Assembly: GCA_900755865.1 (NCBI GenBank)
Contig: CAAEHZ010000048.1
Location: forward strand, 1-10,103
DNA: 10,103 bases
Direction of reading: 5' to 3'
From: Lachnospiraceae bacterium
GTDB lineage: Bacteria; Bacillota; Clostridia; Lachnospirales; Lachnospiraceae
Shown: in pieces, positions 1 to 6,223 of the stretch
Layout: each line of letters opens with the position of its first letter
Position numbering within the stretch: position 1 is the stretch's first letter
Notes under the pieces: generated by a model
The model's database searches: none
What the model saw: the letters and a program-made list of their open reading frames with translations, nothing else
Told to the model about the DNA's origin: nothing
Position numbers and translations under genes: made by a program

Positions 1-194
1 TTTATCAGCGTGGACTTTCCGGACCCACTGTCCCCCACAATAAATACAAACTCTCCGGGATGAATGCTTAGGCTGATATCATTCAATGCCGGTGCATTAT
101 TGGTGTAGGACTTTGTCACATGGTCCATATAAATAATCCCGTGTTCTTCTATTATCTGCTCTCTTTTTCTTCTAAGCAGCTCCTTATTTGCCAT
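1..194 (-). CDS. ftsE: Cell division ABC transporter ATP-binding protein FtsE (N-terminal part, runs off window)
   Basis: The first 64 codons are present and the rest lies beyond base 1. The visible part holds the start of an ABC ATPase: a strand-forming VTKSY segment (about residues 26-30), ALNDISLSI, then [17 protein letters not shown] (about 46-62), which contains the Walker A P-loop. The phrase GEFVFIVG before the P-loop is typical of FtsE rather than of general importers. FtsE pairs with the membrane protein FtsX at the division site and controls peptidoglycan hydrolases. The start at 194 is supported by GAGGAAC directly upstream. It gives a roughly 20-residue charged N-terminal extension compared with usual FtsE, and the alternative ATG at codon 23 has no good ribosome binding site. 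The gene starts 50 bases after the regulator stop, with no terminator or clear promoter between, so co-transcription is likely. It could be a LolD-like ATPase instead, but I consider FtsE clearly more likely. Confidence 0.82.
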   Translation of the reverse strand, partial: MANKELLRRKREQIIEEHGIIYMDHVTKSYTNNAPALNDISLSIHPGEFVFIVGDSGSGKSTLI

Positions 195-244
195 TGTTCC
201 TCACATTCCGCCGTTTTATCGGCACATTTTTCAGTTCTGCTGTT

Positions 245-1330
245 CTAAAAATCTGTATTTTCCATATATTTCATATACTTTACAACCATCAGCGCAATCT
301 TAAAGGTGATGGCATCCTCAAAAACTCTCAAATCCAGCCCTGTGCTTTTCTGCAGCTTATCCAGACGGTATACAAGGGTATTTCTGTGGATAAACAACTG
401 TCTTGAAGTTTCGGAAACGTTCAGACTGTTCTCAAAGAACTTATAAATGGTCGTCAATGTTTCCTCGTCAAAATCGTCCGGGCTCTTTCCACCAAAAATT
501 TCCCGGATAAACATCTTGCAGAGAGGAATGGGAAGCTGATAAATCAGACGTCCGATTCCCAGCTCACTGTACGCAATCACTTCCCTGTCATCAAAGAAAA
601 TCTTTCCCACATCCAGAGCCATCTTGGCTTCCTTATAAGAACGGCTTACCTCCTTGATTTCCTGCACAACAGTTCCGTAGGCAATCCTGATATCCCGGAT
701 GCCCTCTTTCTGCAAAAAGCTGCTGAGTGCTCTGGCAGACTTGTCAATTTCCCTGCTCTGCTCCCCGTCCGTCAGCTCCTTTACAATAATTACGTTATTT
801 TCATCCACTGCCGTCACAAAGTCCCGGCTGGAGCTGCCAAGGTTTGCCCTCGCAAGCTCCAGAGCATTGTTATCCCTGCCATTCCCAGATTCCACAATCA
901 TAACCACTCTGGGGATATCTGTCTGGATATGTAACTTCTTGGAACGGCTGTAAATATCCACCAGCAGGAGATTATCCAGCAGCAGATTCTTAACAAAGTT
1001 GTCCTTGTCAAAACGCTCCTTGTAGGCAACCAGAAGATTCTGTATCTGGAATGCAGCCATCTTGCCCACCATATAAACGTCCTCACCGGTTCCCCCGGCA
1101 ACAAGGACATATTCAAGCTGCTGTTCATCGAATATCTTGAAATATTGATAGCCCTGTATTTCCTGGGAATCCGCCGGAGAAGCTGCAAATTCCACCGCTG
1201 CCTTGGTGCTGCTTCCCATATCGGTTGTTGCAGCAACCTCTTTTCCGTCTATATCCATTACACAAAGGTCTACTCTGGAAATACTTTTTAAACCGTCTAT
1301 CGTATTCTGTAAAATCTGATTTGAAATCAT
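245..1330 (-). CDS. PucR/CdaR-family transcriptional regulator
   Basis: The 361-aa protein has the layout of the CdaR/PucR group. An N-terminal sensor-like region (about 1-105, with LCVMDIDGKEVAAT early on) is followed by a degenerate GGDEF-like middle domain (about 130-255, with SYKEAKMALDVGK near 231-243). The C-terminal PucR-type helix-turn-helix spans about 295-350 and carries the family hallmark RNTLVYRLDKL at 316-326. Such proteins are usually DNA-binding activators that respond to small metabolites; the ligand here is unknown. The start at 1330 has AGGAG plus a GGGGGAG stretch upstream. A predicted promoter (1401-1429) and the upstream terminator (1451-1490) suggest a transcript of its own that continues into ftsE 50 bases downstream. 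The position before ftsE is the only hint of role, and regulation of cell division genes would be inference. The family call is firm; the target is not known. Confidence 0.88.
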   Translation of the reverse strand: MISNQILQNTIDGLKSISRVDLCVMDIDGKEVAATTDMGSSTKAAVEFAASPADSQEIQGYQYFKIFDEQQLEYVLVAGGTGEDVYMVGKMAAFQIQNLLVAYKERFDKDNFVKNLLLDNLLLVDIYSRSKKLHIQTDIPRVVMIVESGNGRDNNALELARANLGSSSRDFVTAVDENNVIIVKELTDGEQSREIDKSARALSSFLQKEGIRDIRIAYGTVVQEIKEVSRSYKEAKMALDVGKIFFDDREVIAYSELGIGRLIYQLPIPLCKMFIREIFGGKSPDDFDEETLTTIYKFFENSLNVSETSRQLFIHRNTLVYRLDKLQKSTGLDLRVFEDAITFKIALMVVKYMKYMENTDF

Positions 1331-1400
1331 TGCTCCCCCGCTCCTTTTGTCTTCCTGCTCCGGACAGACCTACATTTTCCGCTAAGCCCCGATATATCAA

Positions 1401-1429
1401 ATTTTACAGAAATATTACAGAAAAAGCAA
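1401..1429 (-). promoter_or_regulatory. Predicted sigma-A promoter of the PucR/CdaR-family gene
   Basis: Read on the minus strand, TTGCTT (1424-1429) and TAAAAT (1401-1406) are separated by exactly 17 bases, and TG precedes the -10 box. The site lies about 70 bases upstream of the regulator start and just after the terminator of the preceding gene. The spacer contains a short direct repeat (TTTCTGTAAT / TTTCTGTAAA), which could be an operator half-site pair or just low complexity. Confidence 0.55.
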
Positions 1430-1450
1430 TAGTATTTTATGAATTTTCAC

Positions 1451-1490
1451 AAAAAAGCCACCTGAGGCTTTCTTCTTTCAGGCGGCTTTT
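1451..1490 (-). terminator. Intrinsic terminator after the yjfB-like gene
   Basis: On the minus strand, AAAAGCCGCCTGA (1490-1478) pairs with TCAGGTGGCTTTT (1465-1453) through 13 positions, one of them a mismatch that becomes a wobble-type pair in RNA. A run of six T (1456-1451) follows. It lies 16 bases after the stop of the 65-aa gene and separates it from the regulator transcript. Confidence 0.85.
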
Positions 1491-1506
1491 GCTATGCTTC
1501 TATTCT

Positions 1507-1704
1507 CTAGATATACAAATCAATATTGGTTCCCACCGCCGGATTAACACTTCTCTCCATGGCAGCCGAATCAATCATTTCAATTACCCCTTCTCCCAGG
1601 GTTTTGTTTGTATCCAGTGCCTTTCCAAGGACAGCCGTACCTACCTCTGTCTGTAAGGAAGCATTGGATAACGCGGTAGAAATTCCTGCAATATCCATTC
1701 CCAT
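1507..1704 (-). CDS. YjfB-family small protein (putative motility protein family)
   Basis: The 65-aa protein matches the short YjfB family (Pfam YjfB_motility) by eye. It starts MDIAGIS, has a central helix-rich part (LQTEVGTAVLGKALDTNK, about 17-34), and ends in the family signature: MERSVNPAVGTNIDLYI, close to the usual M-x-x-SVNP-x-x-G-x-NID-x-x tail. The biochemical role of the family is unknown; its name comes from association with motility genes. Start 1704 has AGAGGTG four bases upstream. A second ATG two codons later is possible, but its spacing is worse. No flagellar or chemotaxis gene is visible nearby, so this is an orphan copy. The gene stands alone between CvfB (98-base gap with no clear terminator) and its own terminator, so read-through from the upstream operon is possible. 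I found no convincing promoter in the 98-base gap. Confidence 0.8.
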   Translation of the reverse strand: MGMDIAGISTALSNASLQTEVGTAVLGKALDTNKTLGEGVIEMIDSAAMERSVNPAVGTNIDLYI

Positions 1705-1802
1705 ATGACACCTCTTTTCTGCGCTCTCCGCGCCGCCTTTCCATCTCTATATTAACACGGGAAAGGGCAATTATCCAGTCCTGAACCGGAATTTCCGATT
1801 TC

Positions 1803-2642
1803 TTAAGATTTTCTCCGGATAGTCTTTTCTCCAATCTCAATCCTGCCTTCCTTCAACAGTCTTCCCACAGCACGCTTAAATTCATTTTTGCTCATGCCTG
1901 TTTCGTGGGCAATGACCTCCGGAGCCGCCTTATCATTAAAGGGAAGTGCCCCCTCATAGCTGTCCAGAAGCGCCAGTATCTTTTCCGCATCCTGTCCCAT
2001 CTGCACACTGGTCTTTTCCCTTATGCCAAGAGTCAGCTTGCCATCCTCCCGCACGCTTAAAACCCGGGCTTCCACATCCTTCCCAAGCTGCACCTCCCCG
2101 TACAGCTCCTTTTTCGGAATCAGACCGGAATACTGATTATCCACCGCCACAAAAGCGCCAAAGTTATCGCTTAACTCGTACACTCTGCCCTTTACCCTGT
2201 CACCGCTCTTATAAGGACTGTCTGTCCGCAGCTCCTTATAAACATTCATTGTGGCGCAAAGTCTATTACTCTTGTCAATATAAAGGGAAACCAGAACATC
2301 CGCCCCCTGTACAACCTTTCCCCGCTGCTGTTTAAAGGGCAGCATCAAATCCTTTTCCAGCCCCCAGTCCAGAAATGCGCCGTACTTTCCAACCTGCGCC
2401 ACCTTCAGCTCTGCAACCTCTCCCAGCTTCAGCTTCGGCTCCTTTACAGTCGCTATCATTCTGTCCCTGGAATCCCGGTAAACAAATACATCCAGCTTAT
2501 CTCCTACCTTGCTGCCCTCCGGCACCTGCTTTATGGGCAGCAGAATATGCTCCGCAGCATCTTCAAAGGAAACTGCCAGATAAACGCCAAATTCCACCTG
2601 CTTTACAATTACAAGCTCCTGTCTTTCACCAAGTCGTATCAT
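1803..2642 (-). CDS. cvfB: CvfB/YitL-type S1-domain RNA-binding protein
   Basis: The protein is 279 aa from the chosen start, close to the roughly 300 aa usual for CvfB/YitL. It carries three S1-like OB folds in a row (about 1-65, 70-135 and 145-210). GKYGAFLDWGLEKDLMLPF in the second and DNFGAFVAVDNQYSGLIP in the third are typical S1 strands. A winged-helix C-terminus (about 215-279) ends with EFKRAVGRLLKEGRI. In staphylococci CvfB affects expression of virulence genes, and RNA binding is the accepted molecular property; the targets here are unknown. The start is chosen at 2642, because GAGG lies six bases before that ATG and lies inside the coding region if the ATG at 2654 is used. The usual family start MIRLG also fits 2642. 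The gene follows the split glycosyltransferase-like gene by 13 bases and is the last gene of the 5909-1803 operon. Confidence 0.9.
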   Translation of the reverse strand: MIRLGERQELVIVKQVEFGVYLAVSFEDAAEHILLPIKQVPEGSKVGDKLDVFVYRDSRDRMIATVKEPKLKLGEVAELKVAQVGKYGAFLDWGLEKDLMLPFKQQRGKVVQGADVLVSLYIDKSNRLCATMNVYKELRTDSPYKSGDRVKGRVYELSDNFGAFVAVDNQYSGLIPKKELYGEVQLGKDVEARVLSVREDGKLTLGIREKTSVQMGQDAEKILALLDSYEGALPFNDKAAPEVIAHETGMSKNEFKRAVGRLLKEGRIEIGEKTIRRKS

Positions 2643-2655
2643 ACTATTCCTCATT

Positions 2656-4171
2656 TTATCCCAAATTAACCTTTTTCATAAATTCTGTTTTTTCAAAAAT
2701 TCCTCTATATCCATCTGCCGCATAAGGAATGATTGCTATATAATATGGCAACACATATCTTGCACTTGCCTCCCACAGCATACTAAAAAGGAATCCACCT
2801 ATAAAAGTAACAAGTAATATGAGATTTTCTATTCTGGAACATCTTTTTATATTTAATATGCACCAAAATATTGCTCCCATAATTATTAACATTTGCTGCA
2901 CTGACATTATATACATAATTACATCTTTTGCTTTTCCTTGGTAAATGCTCCATGCACTTTGTGTTCTATCTCCATAAAATTCAAGTGTTGAATATAAGCA
3001 GCTCGCATCCTCTCTTGCCCATTGCTCCACAAGCTTATTATAATAAAATTTAAATGCATAACCTATATTTCCACTAAAATAATCCAAAGATTCTTCTATT
3101 GACTTTTTGCTTAATTCTACAGTAAGCTGTCTGTCATAATCACATTCCATATATACATCTGAATTATATCCGTTCCAGCTTCCTGCTGCTCTTCCTTCAT
3201 CCCATTGCAACCCCATCGCAATATATGCCATGGCCGGAACGCCTTCACCCATAGTATTATGTGCCCTGTATTCATAAAAGAATCTTGGAACATATGTCCC
3301 CACCAAAACGGATATAATCATTAATAATATAATAGCAATATATCTCTTTTTTTGTTCTTTCACCCAAAGTATAAATAATATCAGCGCTACAGCAATTCCA
3401 TAAATTAGTACATTTTTTCTTACTGCCACGGCTCCTGCCATGCTTATCCCGCAAAGTATAAAATAAACTTTTCCCGCTTTCTCCAACCATTCTAAAAGCA
3501 TCCATAAAGAAAAAAACATAAATGCCATGCTTGGAACTTCTCCATACATATTATTAACGTAAAAATAGTATGGGAAATACAACAACATAAGTATACACCA
3601 CAGCATATCGCTTTTGAAAGAATGAAACATTTTATGCACAACCATATAAGCAGATATCAAAGATATCGCCATTAACGGTATATAGAACCATTGTATTGTC
3701 ATTTCATCTGCTCTTGGCATAATACGCAATATTATTTCTTCAAATAACACCAATCCTGCCTGAAACGGCCATAATGACATATACGAACCCCTTCGGCGCT
3801 ATTGGTAATAAATCATGATTTTTGGCTCTTAAAGCAATATCATATATTGATTTCTCGTCGCTTTGGGGCAAATTTGCTGAATTTTTAATCCACCATGCGC
3901 AAAAGAAAACAGCTATACTAAATAATATAACTATTAGTGTTATTTGTACCCCTTTTGACTTTTCTGTCAATTTTCCTATTATCCACCATACCGCTAAAAG
4001 TGAAACACCTCCAACTATCCATTGTACGATTCCTCTACCTGCATTAAAATTTAATTGATATCCATCAGAATAATAGAGAACAGATATTATCATTAAAAAA
4101 CTCAGCATCACAAATGCTAATCCATTTGCAACCCAATTGGCACAAATATTCAATCTTTCTCCTATCTTCAT
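2656..4171 (-). pseudogene. Frameshifted integral-membrane glycosyltransferase-like gene (GT39-type fold), AT-rich
   Basis: Two overlapping reading frames, 4171-3740 and 3780-2656, appear to be one gene of about 504 aa. The first frame has three membrane helices (about residues 15-33, 50-66, 78-94) and an extracellular-type segment QSDEKSIYDIALRAKNHD (103-120). It reads on to APKG (125-128) and then loses sense. Dropping one G from the GGGG run (3788-3791) gives APKG-SYMSLWPFQAG and joins smoothly into the second frame. This resembles the first-loop region of polytopic GT39-like transferases, with the G-x-Y-x-S-x-x-P-[FH]-Q pattern. The second frame holds many further helices, ending in a positively charged tail. 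Such enzymes move sugars from lipid carriers onto cell-envelope acceptors; the substrate is unknown. Codon use is far more AT-rich than the neighbours, suggesting transfer. A sequencing error, phase variation or a split gene with re-initiation remain possible. Confidence 0.72.
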
Positions 4172-4878
4172 TATACCTCCTTAAACTCTGCCACCGCATA
4201 AGCTGCCCCGTCTTCATCCCGGAGTGCCACTACAATTCCGTCTTCTGACTCCACCACATAGGGCGTCAGGGCATCATTTAAAAATGCCTGCTTTTTATAC
4301 TCTACCCGGAGCTGCCTGATTACAAAATCCTCCGGGAGATAATCCATCGCAATTCCCACAAACTGCTGGTTGTTCACATGATGATTCGTGTCCAGATGGT
4401 GCTTCTTTATAATCACCGGTTCAAACACACGTCCCCCCTCTGCCACCGCAATCTTTCTGGGAGCATATTCCATATCCAGCTTTGGCGTCAGCTCATATTT
4501 CCCGGAAATTTCCGGCGGCACCATGCAGGGCTTTCCCGTTTCCGTGTTCAACAGGCTCCAGAGGGAATTTGCCTTTGCCACATATTCTCCCGATTCATCC
4601 AGCATGGCAAAGTTTCTGTGCCCCAGAAAGCCTCTCAGTTCATAGGGCTGTGTACCGATTTTTACTTTCTCGCAAAGCGCCGGATACCTCTCCACCACAA
4701 TCTGCCAGGAGGAAAGCACCCATACCATATGATTTTCCCGTAAATACTCCAGTCCGACCCCTAAATCCTCGGATTGAAAGGTGGAGCAGTCCTGAAAATA
4801 ATTTATCAGGGAAGCCATTGTCAGCTTTCCCTCACTGTCCGTTTCACTGTACCGGATTCTGCTGTCAAATGTATACAT
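4171..4878 (-). CDS. Acyl-ACP thioesterase (FatA/FatB-like, double hotdog)
   Basis: The 235-aa protein belongs to the bacterial acyl-ACP thioesterase family (PF01643), which hydrolyses acyl-acyl carrier protein to free fatty acid in the cytosol. The first hotdog (about 1-125) starts YTFDSRIRYSETDSEGKL and carries SSWQIVVERYP (56-66) and FLGHRNFAML (84-93). The second holds LDTNHHVNN (162-170), with D163, N165 and H167 matching the catalytic D-x-N-x-H of plant FatB. The later EYRREC region of FatB reads EYKKQA here (193-198), so the Glu and Cys positions are Gln and Ala. The start is chosen at 4878: a longer frame to 4962 would add 28 residues rich in Arg/Lys that the family lacks and would overlap the preceding gene, while 4878 has purine-rich AAGGA and GGTG elements upstream. 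The stop overlaps the next start as TAATG. Acyl-chain preference cannot be read from the sequence. Confidence 0.92.
   Translation of the reverse strand: MYTFDSRIRYSETDSEGKLTMASLINYFQDCSTFQSEDLGVGLEYLRENHMVWVLSSWQIVVERYPALCEKVKIGTQPYELRGFLGHRNFAMLDESGEYVAKANSLWSLLNTETGKPCMVPPEISGKYELTPKLDMEYAPRKIAVAEGGRVFEPVIIKKHHLDTNHHVNNQQFVGIAMDYLPEDFVIRQLRVEYKKQAFLNDALTPYVVESEDGIVVALRDEDGAAYAVAEFKEV
4175..4182 (-). promoter_or_regulatory. Shine-Dalgarno of the glycosyltransferase-like gene inside the thioesterase 3' end
   Basis: AAGGAGGT lies within the last codons of the thioesterase (its C-terminal FKEV), three bases before the ATG at 4171. The stop and start share bases as TAATG. This indicates translational coupling of the two genes and supports 4171 as the true start of the frameshifted gene. 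Confidence 0.8.
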
Positions 4879-4916
4879 TTCTTCACCATTCCTTCTATGC
4901 CTTTTCCGTTTTCTCT

Positions 4917-5909
4917 TCAGGCAAGTAACTGCCAGATAATCATGGAAATCCAGAAAATACAATACAATATCATGCCGGGATTCAGCAGCAGCGTGGGAAA
5001 ACCCTTTCCCGCCGGCAGGGCTTCCTGTCCCGGTTCCAGAACAAAACGCTTCTTTGCAAGGGCAATAATTATCAGTACACCGCCTGCAATTATCATCCCC
5101 ACCACAAAGAAAAGATAAATTCCATACAGAAGCAGCCCGCCCAGATGCTCGCCCAGATATGCTGTAATCAGGGCTGTATCTCCCGACAGAAATGCCTCCT
5201 GATAAGCCTCCATATCAAGCCCTTTCAATGCCAGCACACTGACAACACCCCCCATAAAATTAATCATCATATGCAGGGCAATGGTGATTTTCAGGTTGCC
5301 TGTTTTTACATATAAAAATGCAAGAAAGGAACCGAGCGCAAAGGCATAAACAAACTGATTCAGATTGCCGTGGAACAATCCGAACATCAGACCGGACATC
5401 AGCACGGCTACACCCTGCCCATACTTCACGGTTCTATCCACAATCAGCTTCCGGAAAACATATTCCTCCATAAAAGGAGCAATCAGAACCATGTAGAGAA
5501 CAACCAGCCAGATGCTTACGGACATCGCCACATTGGCAATCACATTGTTGACCGCATTCCCCTTTATCAGCCCAATGAAAAAGGTCATTACATTCGCTAT
5601 TATATTCGTCAGATAAACCAGTCCGAAACACATAATCGCCGCCACTGCAAATTTTCCCCTACTGATAGAATGGCGCTCTATCTGTTCCGCCGGAACTCCC
5701 TTTTTCACCAGCAGTATCAGAAGAGGCATCCCCACAAGATACAGGGGCAGCACCGACAGAATCAGACTGATATCCGGATTATCCAGCCACTCCGGCTTTA
5801 CAAGCTGTACAATCGTCATCGGAATTAACTGCGCCGCATAAATAATCAATGTCCCCAGAAAGAACATCAGCCCCAGTCTTGAAAACTGCTTTTTTGCTGT
5901 ATTTTCCAT
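4917..5909 (-). CDS. CPBP-family intramembrane metalloprotease (Abi/CAAX protease-like)
   Basis: The 330-aa polytopic membrane protein has about eight hydrophobic segments. The CPBP core shows all three motifs: EEYVFR (148-153, the EExxxR box), FGLFHGN (176-182, FxxxH) and HMMIN (223-227, HxxxN). These supply the Glu and His residues of the family active site. CPBP proteins are related to eukaryotic CAAX prenyl protease Rce1; in bacteria, members act in bacteriocin self-immunity, signalling or unknown processing. After the core there is a loop (about 235-255), a helix pair, a Pro/Gly-rich stretch (about 293-307) and a final NPGMI helix, a tail I associate with clostridial members. The start at 5909 is preferred over the ATG at 5921, because GGAG lies six bases upstream of 5909. 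A predicted promoter lies 29 bases upstream. It is the first gene of the operon, with the thioesterase start 38 bases after its stop. The substrate is unknown. Confidence 0.9.
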   Translation of the reverse strand: MENTAKKQFSRLGLMFFLGTLIIYAAQLIPMTIVQLVKPEWLDNPDISLILSVLPLYLVGMPLLILLVKKGVPAEQIERHSISRGKFAVAAIMCFGLVYLTNIIANVMTFFIGLIKGNAVNNVIANVAMSVSIWLVVLYMVLIAPFMEEYVFRKLIVDRTVKYGQGVAVLMSGLMFGLFHGNLNQFVYAFALGSFLAFLYVKTGNLKITIALHMMINFMGGVVSVLALKGLDMEAYQEAFLSGDTALITAYLGEHLGGLLLYGIYLFFVVGMIIAGGVLIIIALAKKRFVLEPGQEALPAGKGFPTLLLNPGMILYCIFWISMIIWQLLA

Positions 5910-5938
5910 TATTTTCTCCATTCCTGTTTGTTTTCCTT

Positions 5939-5967
5939 ATTATACCCGCAAGTTTCCCTTTAGGCAA
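5939..5967 (-). promoter_or_regulatory. Predicted sigma-A promoter of the CPBP-thioesterase operon
   Basis: On the minus strand, TTGCCT (5962-5967) and a perfect TATAAT (5939-5944) are separated by 17 bases. Expected initiation near 5932 leaves a leader of about 23 bases before the ATG at 5909. This is one of the clearest promoters in the window and lies after the tRNA terminator, so the operon is an independent unit. Confidence 0.78.
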
Positions 5968-5980
5968 TGGATTTCTTTGT

Positions 5981-6004
5981 TGTACAGGTTCTTTCCCCTG
6001 TACA
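5981..6004. repeat. Perfect 8-bp inverted repeat upstream of the CPBP promoter (possible operator)
   Basis: TGTACAGG (5981-5988) and CCTGTACA (5997-6004) are exact inverted copies separated by 8 bases. The element ends 14 bases upstream of the -35 box at 5962-5967 and starts just beyond the T-run of the tRNA terminator. The position suits an activator or upstream operator site. The protein that would bind is unknown, and the element could be chance. Confidence 0.5.
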
Positions 6005-6006
6005 GC

Positions 6007-6036
6007 AAAAACCCCGGAAGGAAACCTTCCGGGGTT
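6007..6036 (-). terminator. Intrinsic terminator of tRNA-Gln
   Basis: On the minus strand, CCCCGGAAGG, loop TTT and CCTTCCGGGG form a perfect GC-rich stem (6034-6012), extended by flanking A-T pairs. A run of five T (6011-6007) follows. It starts about 8 bases after the tRNA 3' end. Confidence 0.92.
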
Positions 6037-6043
6037 CGATGAG

Positions 6044-6115
6044 CAGGGCTACAAGGATTCGAACCTTGAAATGACGGAGTCAGAGTCCGTTGCCTTACCG
6101 TTTGGCGATAGCCCT
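6044..6115 (-). tRNA. tRNA-Gln (anticodon CUG)
   Basis: The 72-base minus-strand sequence folds as a full cloverleaf. The acceptor arms AGGGCTA (6115-6109) and TAGCCCT (6051-6045) pair over 7 bp. The D-arm contains CCAAACGGTAAGGC, and the anticodon stem ACGGA/TCCGT encloses the loop CTCTGAC, with CTG at 6083-6081. The T-arm is CAAGG-TTCGAAT-CCTTG. The overall form closely follows bacterial tRNA-Gln, with its short variable region. The discriminator is G at 6044. The next bases are CTC, so the 3' CCA is not encoded and must be added by the nucleotidyltransferase. It reads CAG codons. In most Firmicutes tRNA-Gln is charged through misacylation by GluRS and amidation by GatCAB. It has its own promoter upstream and terminator downstream. 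Confidence 0.96.
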
Positions 6116-6133
6116 ATGTGCGCTACTTGATGA

Positions 6134-6162
6134 AGTATACACCATCTATCTGAGATTTGCAA
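6134..6162 (-). promoter_or_regulatory. Predicted promoter of tRNA-Gln
   Basis: On the minus strand, TTGCAA (6157-6162) and TATACT (6134-6139) are separated by 17 bases, with initiation expected about 12 bases before the mature tRNA 5' end. Immediately upstream are dense A-tracts that resemble a UP element, as is common for stable RNA genes. Confidence 0.75.
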
Positions 6163-6185
6163 TACCCAATTTTTATTTTTTTCAT

Positions 6186-6213
6186 TTTTTTGAATGAAAT
6201 TTTTTGAGTGAAA
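6186..6213. repeat. 14-bp tandem repeat with A-tracts upstream of the tRNA promoter
   Basis: TTTTTTGAATGAAA (6186-6199) is followed directly by TTTTTTGAGTGAAA (6200-6213), with a single difference. On the transcribed strand this puts runs of six A about 14 bases apart, upstream of further A-tracts that reach the -35 box. A UP-element or DNA-bending role is inferred. A short AT hairpin (TTCATT/AATGAA, 6181-6198) overlaps it. Confidence 0.6.
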
Positions 6214-6223
6214 ACTTTTTTAC

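Noticed and set aside
1705-1802. Promoter or terminator between cvfB and the yjfB-like gene
   Set aside because: TTGCCC and TATAGA occur on the minus strand but only 13 bases apart. The CGGAAATTCCG palindrome has no T-run after it.
1946-2725. Plus-strand open frames opposite cvfB
   Set aside because: They are Pro/Ser-rich antisense shadows of a well-supported gene, with no family resemblance.
4878-4962. 28-residue N-terminal extension of the thioesterase
   Set aside because: It overlaps the end of the CPBP gene, is a run of basic residues unlike the family, and the ATG at 4878 matches the usual start of acyl-ACP thioesterases.
4378-5118. Plus-strand open frames opposite the thioesterase and the CPBP gene
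   Set aside because: They overlap clear minus-strand genes, have no good ribosome binding sites and give no recognisable protein.
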